Assembly: GCF_900241005.1 (NCBI RefSeq)
Contig: NZ_OEST01000001.1
Span: 744,001 to 808,000, forward strand
From: Bacteroides cutis
Lineage (GTDB): Bacteria; Bacteroidota; Bacteroidia; Bacteroidales; Bacteroidaceae
Reading direction: 5' to 3'
DNA: 64,000 nt
The notes beneath the pieces were generated by a model. It saw only the letters and a list, made by a program, of their open reading frames with translations. It made no database searches and had not been told where the DNA came from. Shown here one piece after another: positions 54,332 through 63,277 of this stretch. Numbering within the stretch: position 1 is the stretch's first letter; the number at the start of each line of letters is the position of its first letter. A program made the translations under genes and the position numbers.

Positions 54332-57286
54332 ATGAATGTAAAAAGAACAAAGCAATGTCTTTTCCGGCATTTTCTCATCCTCGCCGGATTACTTGTTACA
54401 ATGGCAGCTTCGGCACAGCAGTTTACGGTGAAAGGCACTGTAAGAGACATGTCCGGTGAACCAATTATCGGTGCCAATGTAATGGTAAAGGGAACTTCTA
54501 ACGGATCTATTACTGATGTTGACGGAAACTATTCGGTTTCAGACGTCAGTTCGTCGTCTGTACTTGTCTTCTCTTTTATAGGGTATAAAAATCAGGAGAT
54601 AGCCTGTAAAGGGCAGCGTGAAATCAATGTCGTATTGGCAGAAGACCTCCAGACTTTGGATGAAGTTGTAGTAGTGGGTTATGGTTCGTTGAGTAAGAAA
54701 GAGCTCTCCAGTTCTATCGTTCAGGTAGATAAAAGTAAATTCCAGCAGGGAGCCATGAATAATCCTATGGAAATGTTGACCGGTAAGGTAGCCGGTTTGA
54801 ATGTGGTCAATACGGCCTCGGCGAATCCTAACTCTGGTTCTTCTCTCCAAATTCGTGGTGCAACGTCTATCACGGCTTCCAATGATCCGCTGATTGTGAT
54901 TGATGGGGTAGCAGGAGGAGATATCCGTAACCTTTCTTCACAAGACATCGAATCGATGACTGTGTTGAAAGATGCCGGTTCTGCTGCGATTTATGGTACA
55001 CGTGGCGCCAACGGTGTGATTTTGATTACTACCAAGAAAGGTGCGGGTGAGCCGGGTACGGCAAAGGTCACATACGATAGTTGGTTCGGAGTGAATATCG
55101 CCAAGTCCGGACCGGATATCCTTTCACCGGATGAGTTCCGCCGTTCACGTCGTGGTACCGATTACGGTGCGTCTACCGATTGGTATGATTTGTTGTTGAG
55201 AGACTTTTCTTACGACAACAACCAGTACGTATCCATAGACGGCAGTACGAAAAATGGTTATTACGGTGCTTCTTTCAATTATAAAAAAGCGACCGGTATC
55301 GACCTGAAGAGCGACCGTGAGGAATATGGAGGCCGTTTCGTGATTGAACAGCGTGTGATAGACAACCGCCTGCAACTGAACGGCTCTTTGAATGCACGCC
55401 GGGTAAATGAAACCTGGGGGAATGATGGTATGTTTGATACCGCACTCTCCATGAACCCCACGATGCCGCTGTATGATGATAATGGCAATTACTACCAGCC
55501 CTCTTCTCCCACAGGAACCCGTAATCCGGTGGCTGAGTTGAAAGACATCGATAATAACGGCCAGCGCATGTATGTACTGGGAACGGCAGAAGCTAAACTG
55601 AATATTCTCCGCTCGGAGAAACATATGCTGAATACTTCTATCAGTTATTCTTTGCACTACAATGATTTGAAGCAACAATACTTCACACCTTCCACCTCGG
55701 GAGAGTCTTATTGGAATGGGTATAAAGGCCGTGCGGAAGTGACGTATCAGAAATGGTACACGCAACGTTTGGAATGGTTGGCAAACTATGCGCTAACATT
55801 GGACGATCATAGTATCAAAGCAGTGGCGGGTTATACCTATGAAAATTCCCGTTGGGAACGCTTACAGGCTTCCAATAGTGATTTTGCTTACGATAACATT
55901 AAGTGGCATGACATCGGTAGCGGTAGCTACCTCAATGCCGGAAAAGCCGGTATGGCTACAGGACAGTCCGTTGCCAAGCTGATAGGTACTTTTGGACGTA
56001 TCAACTATAACTGGAAGAACTTGTTGATGGCATCGGCATCTATCCGTTATGAAGGTTCCACCAAGTTCGGAAAGGATCATAAGTGGGGTGCTTTTCCCTC
56101 GGTGTCCCTTGCCTGGGAAATGGCGAACATGGGCTTCATGAAAGGTGCATCGGATGTTGTGAAGAGTTTGAAACCCCGTATCTCATACGGTGTGACCGGA
56201 CGTTCAGATTTCGACTCTTATTTGTCATTGGCTACGTATAGTACTAAAGGCAGTTATTTCATGGACGGTGAATGGGTAAAAGGTTATGCCCCTTCTGTAA
56301 ATGCCAACCCTGAACTGGGTTGGGAAAAGAGTATCAGTACCAATGTCGGTATCGACTTCGTATTCTGGAACCGCTTGAGAGGTTCTATTGACTGGTTCGA
56401 CCGTCAGTCTAAAGACCTTCTCTATAATTACACGGCTCCTCAACCACCGTTTGTATATTCTAACATTCTTGTGAATGTAGGTACTACACAGAACCGGGGT
56501 ATCGAACTTTCTGTGGACGGTGATATTTTTAAGGGAACAAAAGTGGAATGGACTTCCGGCATCAACTACTCATACGGGACAACCAAGTTGAAAGTACTTT
56601 CCAACACCATGTACCAAGCATCATACGTAGAACTGTATCAAAAACCGGGGGTAGGTACCAGTGAGTATTTCTTCCGCATTCAGGAAGGTGGCAAAGTCGG
56701 TCAGTTCTATGGTTACGAGTATGCAGGTGTAGAAGATGGCAAAATGCTGATTTATACCGATGAAGGAGAGAAAGTGCCGGTTTCGGAAGCCGATGCCAAA
56801 TATAAACGTTATATCGGTAACGGAACTCCGACCTCTTACCTTTCCTGGAGTAATACATTGCGTTACAAGAATTTCGACTTGAACATATTCTTCCGTGGAG
56901 CTTTCGGATTTGAAATATTCAATATGCGTAAGTATGGTATGGGATTACAAGGCTGCGGTACGGATAATGTACTTCGTGACGCTTATCTCAAAGATAAGGA
57001 TATTGTTACCGGTGGTGGTGTCATATCTTCTTTCTTCCTTGAAAAAGGTGATTACTTTAAACTGGAAAATGTGACATTGGGTTATAACTTTACTCCGAAA
57101 CCCAATAAGATACTGGAAAGTATGCGTGTATTTGTTTCTGCCAAGAACCTCTTTACACTCACCGGATATTCCGGTAATGATCCTTCTATTGTATCTGTCA
57201 ACGGACTGACGCCGGGTGTAGATACAAATAGCGCCTATCCTACAGCTACTCAGTTGAGTTTGGGACTGACCTTGCGGTTTAAATAA
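54332..57286 (+). CDS. susC: SusC-like TonB-dependent outer-membrane receptor
   Basis: A 984-residue outer-membrane beta-barrel that imports oligosaccharides using TonB energy. Signal peptide to ASAQQ near residue 30; then a carboxypeptidase-regulatory-like domain (VKGTVRDMSGEPIIGANVMV), the phrase LDEVVVVGYGSLSKKEL that leads into the plug, plug motifs (VIDGVAGGDIRNLSSQDIES, GTRGANGVILITTKKG), and the barrel to the C-terminal LSLGLTLRFK ending in an aromatic strand. It pairs with the SusD lipoprotein 29 bases downstream; the pair works as a hinged import complex. The starch call comes from the GH13 and GH97 genes behind it. Confidence 0.95.
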   Translation: MNVKRTKQCLFRHFLILAGLLVTMAASAQQFTVKGTVRDMSGEPIIGANVMVKGTSNGSITDVDGNYSVSDVSSSSVLVFSFIGYKNQEIACKGQREINVVLAEDLQTLDEVVVVGYGSLSKKELSSSIVQVDKSKFQQGAMNNPMEMLTGKVAGLNVVNTASANPNSGSSLQIRGATSITASNDPLIVIDGVAGGDIRNLSSQDIESMTVLKDAGSAAIYGTRGANGVILITTKKGAGEPGTAKVTYDSWFGVNIAKSGPDILSPDEFRRSRRGTDYGASTDWYDLLLRDFSYDNNQYVSIDGSTKNGYYGASFNYKKATGIDLKSDREEYGGRFVIEQRVIDNRLQLNGSLNARRVNETWGNDGMFDTALSMNPTMPLYDDNGNYYQPSSPTGTRNPVAELKDIDNNGQRMYVLGTAEAKLNILRSEKHMLNTSISYSLHYNDLKQQYFTPSTSGESYWNGYKGRAEVTYQKWYTQRLEWLANYALTLDDHSIKAVAGYTYENSRWERLQASNSDFAYDNIKWHDIGSGSYLNAGKAGMATGQSVAKLIGTFGRINYNWKNLLMASASIRYEGSTKFGKDHKWGAFPSVSLAWEMANMGFMKGASDVVKSLKPRISYGVTGRSDFDSYLSLATYSTKGSYFMDGEWVKGYAPSVNANPELGWEKSISTNVGIDFVFWNRLRGSIDWFDRQSKDLLYNYTAPQPPFVYSNILVNVGTTQNRGIELSVDGDIFKGTKVEWTSGINYSYGTTKLKVLSNTMYQASYVELYQKPGVGTSEYFFRIQEGGKVGQFYGYEYAGVEDGKMLIYTDEGEKVPVSEADAKYKRYIGNGTPTSYLSWSNTLRYKNFDLNIFFRGAFGFEIFNMRKYGMGLQGCGTDNVLRDAYLKDKDIVTGGGVISSFFLEKGDYFKLENVTLGYNFTPKPNKILESMRVFVSAKNLFTLTGYSGNDPSIVSVNGLTPGVDTNSAYPTATQLSLGLTLRFK

Positions 57287-57315
57287 TTAGTTGAATCATT
57301 CAATAGAACGAAAAT

Positions 57316-59109
57316 ATGAAATACATAAAATATAATTGGCTGTTGCTGGCCATCCTGAGTTTTTCTTTGTCGTCCTGCTTCGACCTTGATGAAGAAGTGT
57401 TTGACAGAGTGGATTCTAAGATTTATTATCAAGATGAGAAAAGTGTGAAAGGTGCTGTTGCCTCTATTTATCAGACCGGAGCGATGAGCTACATTGAATA
57501 TTTCTGGTATCTCCAGGAATTTTCAGCCGACCAGGTTGCCTGGCGTTCATGGAACGGTGGCTTGTGGGGATATGATGAAGCGGAGAAATTTGTACTCTCT
57601 ACTCATACATGGACTCCTGATTCAAAAATTATCCGTTCCACCTGGGAGACGGCATGGACCACTATCGGTCTTTGTAATACGTTACTTGCCGATTTGGAAT
57701 CATTGGAACCTGCTTCATTGAAGATGACCCCGGAGAAGATGAAAACTTATATCGGTGAGGTACGTACCCTTCGCGCATGGGCTTATTATAATATTTTCGA
57801 AATCTGGGGAGGTGCACTTCCGCTGAATATTTCGGTAGGTACGGATATACCTCCTACGGCAGATGCGGATTTTGATACGAGCTGTAAGAAAATCTATAAC
57901 TTTATTGTAACGGAGTTGGATGAGTGTGTCAACGACCTTACTACGAATAATGTGAACCGTATGAATCAGGCGGTGAACCGTATGATTAAAGCACGTTTAT
58001 TGCTGAATGCCGAAGTATTTATCAAGGAAGACCATTACAGCGAATGTGCAACGCTTTGCCAGGATATTTTGGACAATAAGTACGGTACTTACTCTGTAGC
58101 GAAAGATTATCGTGATATCTATTCCATCAATAATATCAACTGTCCGGAGGTTGTAATGGCTTTTGCGTTTGAGGTGGGACAGTTGAATGGAGGTTGGATG
58201 CGTGATATGCCTTTCTTGCCTTACAATATATGGGAATACTTTAATGGTACCTATACACAGAGTCCATGGAACTGTGTTTGCTTGACTCCTTCGTTTGATA
58301 ACTCCGGAAATGTCAATTCATACGGTGGGACAGATAATCCGGTATGTTTCCTGGATGCCCCTTATAATGATAAGTTGGGTGCTGTTTATGAGCGCTATGA
58401 TGATAGAGATATCCGTAAGCAGAACTACGTATATGATGAGGCTGCCGGTAATTATAGAGGTATGTTCTTGAAAGGAGCTCTTAAGGCTAATTTTGGCAAG
58501 GGAGAGTCTATCAAAGCGGATGCCGACCGTGACGGGCAGCCTATAGTCTATGTAGACCAGGTAGGTACATTTATGAATAAAGGACGTAATTTGGAAACTG
58601 TAATGTCACCACGGTGGGGCGAAACGACTTCGGGTGTACGATTGATGAAATATCCGGTTTATCCCGAGTCGGTAGGTATTGATTTTCAGGATATAGACGA
58701 AGTTGAGTTCCGTTTGTCCGAGGTGGTATACATGTTGGCTGAGTGTAAGATGCGTGCTGGTGATGCCAATGCAGCTAAGGAACTGGTGAACAGTGTACGT
58801 CAACGTTATTTTTCTGCGTCGGATTGGGCTAAAGTAAAGGATGAACCGGGACGTGGTTTTACAGCTTTCGACATGGACTGGATGCTGAATCAGTGGGGGC
58901 TGGAATTCCTGTCTGAAGGACGTCGCCGTCGTACGGATTTACGTCGTTTCGATAAATTCACTCAAGGTCAATGGTGGTTCTTTGGCAGAGCTACAGAAGA
59001 CGGCAAGGTACTTCCTGCCCAACGTGACCGTAAATATGAATGGTATCCGCTTCCGTCATCAGCCTTGTTGGTGAATCCGGGACTGATACAAAATCCTAAT
59101 TATCAATAA
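57316..59109 (+). CDS. susD: SusD-like starch-binding outer-membrane lipoprotein
   Basis: A 597-residue surface lipoprotein with leader WLLLAILSFSLSSC (Cys22). Helical TPR-like structure of the SusD/RagB family: an N-terminal part (AVASIYQTGAMSYIEYFWYL), VRTLRAWAYYNIFEIWGGAL with the family-typical motif near residue 155, and a C-terminal half with EFRLSEVVYMLAECKMRAGD and EFLSEGRRRRTDLRRFDKF. It acts as the lid that delivers glycan to SusC. It is longer than average because of inserts around residues 310-420. It lies 18 bases before the CBM-repeat lipoprotein. Confidence 0.95.
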   Translation: MKYIKYNWLLLAILSFSLSSCFDLDEEVFDRVDSKIYYQDEKSVKGAVASIYQTGAMSYIEYFWYLQEFSADQVAWRSWNGGLWGYDEAEKFVLSTHTWTPDSKIIRSTWETAWTTIGLCNTLLADLESLEPASLKMTPEKMKTYIGEVRTLRAWAYYNIFEIWGGALPLNISVGTDIPPTADADFDTSCKKIYNFIVTELDECVNDLTTNNVNRMNQAVNRMIKARLLLNAEVFIKEDHYSECATLCQDILDNKYGTYSVAKDYRDIYSINNINCPEVVMAFAFEVGQLNGGWMRDMPFLPYNIWEYFNGTYTQSPWNCVCLTPSFDNSGNVNSYGGTDNPVCFLDAPYNDKLGAVYERYDDRDIRKQNYVYDEAAGNYRGMFLKGALKANFGKGESIKADADRDGQPIVYVDQVGTFMNKGRNLETVMSPRWGETTSGVRLMKYPVYPESVGIDFQDIDEVEFRLSEVVYMLAECKMRAGDANAAKELVNSVRQRYFSASDWAKVKDEPGRGFTAFDMDWMLNQWGLEFLSEGRRRRTDLRRFDKFTQGQWWFFGRATEDGKVLPAQRDRKYEWYPLPSSALLVNPGLIQNPNYQ

Positions 59110-59127
59110 CATTAAATCAGAATATCC

Positions 59128-60564
59128 ATGAAGAAGAATATATTCTACTTACTGCTGTTAATGCCGTTACTGGCGTTCTTGGGCAGTTGCGATGATAAAG
59201 ACGAGATTGTGTTTGATCATGAATTACCCCAATTTGAGTTGAAGGATAACGCTATCTTGCTGGAGGTGATTATGCCGCAAGGAACGGCTACAGATGATAA
59301 AATTTATATTGTGGGTGACTTCAATGGAGGAGAAGAGGCCATTGGTCAATTGGAATGGTGTCTGGAAAAAGCTGCAAATAGTGATGTGAAGTGGGGAATT
59401 TATCTGGCACCTTCTACATTTAAGAATGGCAAGACATTGGCTGACGGATTTTATTTTGTCTCCGAAAAGCAAGGGATGGAACGTACAGTGAAGAATGAGG
59501 ATGTATCTCATACCTTGAATGTAGGTGTGGGGACGCGTACCAATGTAACGGTTTCACGCTGGGCGGCTTATTTTGAAGAAGAACCGGATGAAGTGACACA
59601 TGATGGTTATGTCATTTATGTTGAAGATAACTCAGGTTGGGATGCTGTGGCACTTTATGCCTGGGGAAATGACCTGCCCGAACTGTTTGGCGCTTGGCCG
59701 GGAATACAACCTACCGGAACAGAAGTAAAGGATGGTGTTACTTATAAATATTTCGATACGGGAGATGCCAATAAAGGACTGACCTATAATCTTATTTTCA
59801 ATAATAACAATGGTGGTGAACAGTTTGATGCAGCAGTTGTAACGTTAGATCGTGATTATTATCTGAGAATTACAAATACTGGTTATGAGGAGATAGATCC
59901 GAGTCAGACCATCACTCATGACGGATACGCCATCTTCATTGAAGATAACTCCGGTTGGGATGCACTTACGCTTTATGCCTGGGGAAATGATTTACCCGAA
60001 CTGTTTGGCGCTTGGCCGGGAATTGTCGCAACAGGAACGGTTACTATCAAAGGAATTACTTATCAGTATTTCGATACCGGAAAAGCTAATGAAGGATTAA
60101 CTTATAATCTGATTTGTAACAATAATAATGGTGGTAAGCAGTTTGATTTGGCAGCAGTAACTTTAGACCGTCACTACTATTTCAGTATAACAGACAGTAA
60201 AGGGACGGAGATTGATCCGGAAAATCCCGGAGGTGAAGAACCGGAATTAAAGGAAACGCATACTCTTTATGTAATAAATAATACCGGCTGGGATGCATTA
60301 TCTCTTTACGGATACGCTAATGACACTCCTGTAACTTCAGCCTGGCCGGGTATGCAGGTGACGGGTACTAAAGAAATAGGAGGTGTTATATATACCTGTT
60401 TTGAGATGGCTGCTGAACTTACAAATACCTCTCTCACTCTGATTTTCAATAATAATGGAGGAGGAAGGCAACTTCCGGATTTTCCGGTTACACTGGATCG
60501 TGATTATTACTTGGAAATTACTGCTGATGCATGTACTGAGGTAGAAACTCCTTCTGGCAATTAA
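59128..60564 (+). CDS. SusE/F-like surface lipoprotein with three CBM26-like repeats
   Basis: A 478-residue lipoprotein (LMPLLAFLGSC, Cys21). Residues about 35-150 form an N-terminal beta domain; three copies of a starch-binding module follow at about 158-250, 264-355 and 377-465. Each has DNSGWDA or NTGWDA, LYAWGNDLPELFGAWPG or a shorter form, YNLIFNNNNGG and VTLDRDYYLRIT; the Trp residues are the expected platform for glucose rings. Copies 1 and 2 are close to identical over long stretches at the DNA level, so one duplication is recent, while copy 3 has diverged (YANDTPVTSAWPG). It should hold starch at the cell surface. Fits the position of SusE/SusF. Confidence 0.88.
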   Translation: MKKNIFYLLLLMPLLAFLGSCDDKDEIVFDHELPQFELKDNAILLEVIMPQGTATDDKIYIVGDFNGGEEAIGQLEWCLEKAANSDVKWGIYLAPSTFKNGKTLADGFYFVSEKQGMERTVKNEDVSHTLNVGVGTRTNVTVSRWAAYFEEEPDEVTHDGYVIYVEDNSGWDAVALYAWGNDLPELFGAWPGIQPTGTEVKDGVTYKYFDTGDANKGLTYNLIFNNNNGGEQFDAAVVTLDRDYYLRITNTGYEEIDPSQTITHDGYAIFIEDNSGWDALTLYAWGNDLPELFGAWPGIVATGTVTIKGITYQYFDTGKANEGLTYNLICNNNNGGKQFDLAAVTLDRHYYFSITDSKGTEIDPENPGGEEPELKETHTLYVINNTGWDALSLYGYANDTPVTSAWPGMQVTGTKEIGGVIYTCFEMAAELTNTSLTLIFNNNGGGRQLPDFPVTLDRDYYLEITADACTEVETPSGN

Positions 60565-60568
60565 AAGA

Positions 60569-61924
60569 ATGAAGAAAATGAAATTTAGGTATTATTTATT
60601 ATTGATACTTCCGATGTTGTTACTGCACCTCTTTGCGGGGTGCAGCGATGACTCAGGGGGAGGAAATGGAGAGCCGGTGCCGTCGCCCGGCAAAATCGGT
60701 AATGAGGTGGTGGTTTATGAGGCCAATCCGAAAATTTTTGCACGGACTAATGCTTTGAATGCCATTTCTGCGCGATTGGATGAAATTAAGTCGTTGGGAG
60801 TAAATGTGTTATGGCTGATGCCTGTCTATGAACAAGGAGTAAAAGATGCCGTCGGTTCACCCTACTGCGTGAAAGATTATAAAAAGCTGAATGCCGACTA
60901 TGGAACGGTAGACGATTTGAAATCTTTGGTTACGCAAGCGCATGAAAAAGGTATGCGTGTCATTCTGGACTGGGTAGCCAATCACACCTCCTGGGATAAT
61001 GCCTGGATACAGAATAAATCATGGTACACACAAGATGCAGGAGGCAACATAATCTCCCCTGAAGGTATGGGTTGGGCAGATGTGGCTGATTTGAATTATA
61101 ATAATCAGGAGATGCGTGAAGCTATGCTGGAAGCCATGAAGTATTGGATAGAAACTGTAGATGCCGATGGGTATCGTTGTGACTATGCCGAGGGAGTGCC
61201 TGATGATTTTTGGAAACAGGCTATTGATGAATTGAAGGTGATAAAAGGCGATGACTTGCTGATGCTTGCAGAAGGAGGTACGGCAACGTTGTTTACTGAT
61301 GGATTTGACTTGGTTTACGGATGGAACTTCATTTCGAAATTACAGGATGTATTTGCCGGAAAAGCCACCCTGACAACATTGTATGAAGTGCATGAGCAGG
61401 AATATCAGGGAGTACCCGAAGGAAAACAACGGCTACGTTATTCTACTAATCACGATTTGGCGTCCGAGAAGTCACCGTTACAGGTGTATAAAAGTGAACG
61501 CGGTGCAATGGCTGCTTTTGTCATTGCGAGCATGATGGGAGGAACACCGCTTATCTATAGTTCACAAGAAATAGCCTATCCTCAATCGCTTTCCTTTTTC
61601 GACTACAGGCTGATGGATTGGGACTCCAATCCCGCTTATCTGAGTGAATATAAGCAACTGATGAAAATCTATCAATCTTCCGCTTCTTTGCGGGAAGGAA
61701 ATTTGAAAACGTACGGAACAGGGAAGGTAGCTTCTTTTTACCGGGCGAATGGAGAAAAGGGATTGTTTGTGGTCGTAAATACCGCTGATGAGCTTTTGAC
61801 AATAAAGACGCCGATAGAGCGCGCAGGTGAACGTATGAAGAATTTGCTGAATAATGAAGAAATAACGCTTCCCGCAACTTTGACTTTGGAAGCTTATCAA
61901 TATTATATTTGGGAAAAAGAATAA
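60569..61924 (+). CDS. GH13 alpha-amylase-type lipoprotein (first copy)
   Basis: A 451-residue lipoprotein (LLHLFAGC, Cys25) that would cut alpha-1,4-glucan at the surface or in the periplasm. All four GH13 regions are seen: DWVANH (Asp134-His139), GYRCDYAE with nucleophile Asp205, LMLAEGG with acid/base Glu235, and STNHDLASE with the transition-state Asp296. It is short: no inserted CBM like that in SusG. Homologous throughout to the next gene, so the pair arose by duplication. It starts 4 bases after the CBM-repeat gene; the stop is followed 5 bases later by the second copy. Confidence 0.93.
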   Translation: MKKMKFRYYLLLILPMLLLHLFAGCSDDSGGGNGEPVPSPGKIGNEVVVYEANPKIFARTNALNAISARLDEIKSLGVNVLWLMPVYEQGVKDAVGSPYCVKDYKKLNADYGTVDDLKSLVTQAHEKGMRVILDWVANHTSWDNAWIQNKSWYTQDAGGNIISPEGMGWADVADLNYNNQEMREAMLEAMKYWIETVDADGYRCDYAEGVPDDFWKQAIDELKVIKGDDLLMLAEGGTATLFTDGFDLVYGWNFISKLQDVFAGKATLTTLYEVHEQEYQGVPEGKQRLRYSTNHDLASEKSPLQVYKSERGAMAAFVIASMMGGTPLIYSSQEIAYPQSLSFFDYRLMDWDSNPAYLSEYKQLMKIYQSSASLREGNLKTYGTGKVASFYRANGEKGLFVVVNTADELLTIKTPIERAGERMKNLLNNEEITLPATLTLEAYQYYIWEKE

Positions 61925-61929
61925 ACGCT

Positions 61930-63264
61930 ATGAGAATAAAGGATATACTGTTTTCAATAGGGTTGTTACTATTGTTCTATGCATGTGGTGGTACTAAACA
62001 ACCATTCAGGAATATAGTAGATGGAGTACCTGCTCCTGAAGATGTAGTGATGTATCAGGTGAATCCTCGCGTCTTTGCACCCGCCGCATCTTTCAAGGTA
62101 ATAGGGGAGTATTTAGATTCCATTCGTAGGTTGGGAGTGAATGTGGTATGGTTTATGCCTATTAATGAAGTAGGAAAAGAAAAATCTGTCAATTCACCTT
62201 ATTGCGTGAAGGATTACAAATCTGTAAATCCGGAATTTGGCACAATGGAGGATTTCAGGCATCTGATCGGTCAATGTCATGATAAGGGGATGAGCGTTAT
62301 CATTGACTGGGTAGCTAACCATACTTCTTGGGATAACGCCTGGATGGAACATAAAGACTGGTATACACAGGATGATGAAGGAAAAGTGGTTTCTCCTGCC
62401 AATACGGGTTGGAAAGATGTTGCCGATCTGAATTTCGACAATCAAGAGATGCGTCTTGCCATGATTGATGCCATGAAGTTTTGGGTAGATAGTGTAGGAA
62501 TAGATGGCTTTCGTTGCGATGCGGCCGATTTTGTTCCGTATGATTTCTGGAAACAGGCCCTAGACTCGCTTCGTGCCATTCCGGGGCATTCTTTACTGAT
62601 GTTGGCCGAAGGAAAGAGGAAAGACCATTTTACTGCCGGTTTTGATATGAACTACGCGTGGGATTTTTTAGAAGGAACTCGTGATGTATTCCGAAAAGAT
62701 ACTTGTGCTTCTACATTGTTTGATATAGACCGTGCGGAATACGACTCGCTTTCTGCCGGAAAGATAAAGCTCCGTTTTACTACCAATCATGATGAGATGG
62801 CTAAGAGGTCTCCCATAAAAGAGTTTGGCAATGAACGTGGTGCGATGGCTGCATTTGTTCTGTCTACGTATTTGCATGGCGGTGCTTTGATTTATGGTTC
62901 ACAGGAAGTGGGTTATCCTGAACGGATAGATTTTTTTCATTATTGTCCAGTAGACTGGAAAGCGGAACCTGCTTTGAGGGAAGAGTTCAAAACATTGGTT
63001 CGGCTTTATAATGAATATCCTGCTATTCGTAAAGGTAACCTGAAGACTTATCCGGATTGTAACGTATTGGTATTTGAGAAAGAATTGGATGAAGAGTGTT
63101 TTCTCGTATTGGTAAATGTACGGAATAGTAATCAGACTGTTTCATTGCCGGAAGCATACAAGGGAAGTTCTGCCAGAAATATATATACGAATGAATCGGT
63201 AGAACTGACAGATACACTGACTTTGGTGCCTTATGAATATAAGATTCTCGAAATAAATCATTAA
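61930..63264 (+). CDS. GH13 alpha-amylase-type lipoprotein (second copy)
   Basis: A 444-residue paralogue of the preceding enzyme with leader MRIKDILFSIGLLLLFYAC (lipobox Cys19). The GH13 regions are DWVANH, GFRCDAAD (nucleophile Asp197), LMLAEGK (acid/base Glu228) and TTNHDEMAK. Differences near the active site (DAAD against DYAE, EGKRKDH against EGGTATL) suggest the two copies prefer different chain lengths or linkages, by inference. The ATG at 61930 is chosen; a longer reading would overlap the previous gene by 16 bases. Confidence 0.93.
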   Translation: MRIKDILFSIGLLLLFYACGGTKQPFRNIVDGVPAPEDVVMYQVNPRVFAPAASFKVIGEYLDSIRRLGVNVVWFMPINEVGKEKSVNSPYCVKDYKSVNPEFGTMEDFRHLIGQCHDKGMSVIIDWVANHTSWDNAWMEHKDWYTQDDEGKVVSPANTGWKDVADLNFDNQEMRLAMIDAMKFWVDSVGIDGFRCDAADFVPYDFWKQALDSLRAIPGHSLLMLAEGKRKDHFTAGFDMNYAWDFLEGTRDVFRKDTCASTLFDIDRAEYDSLSAGKIKLRFTTNHDEMAKRSPIKEFGNERGAMAAFVLSTYLHGGALIYGSQEVGYPERIDFFHYCPVDWKAEPALREEFKTLVRLYNEYPAIRKGNLKTYPDCNVLVFEKELDEECFLVLVNVRNSNQTVSLPEAYKGSSARNIYTNESVELTDTLTLVPYEYKILEINH

Positions 63265-63277
63265 AATTGAACAAACC

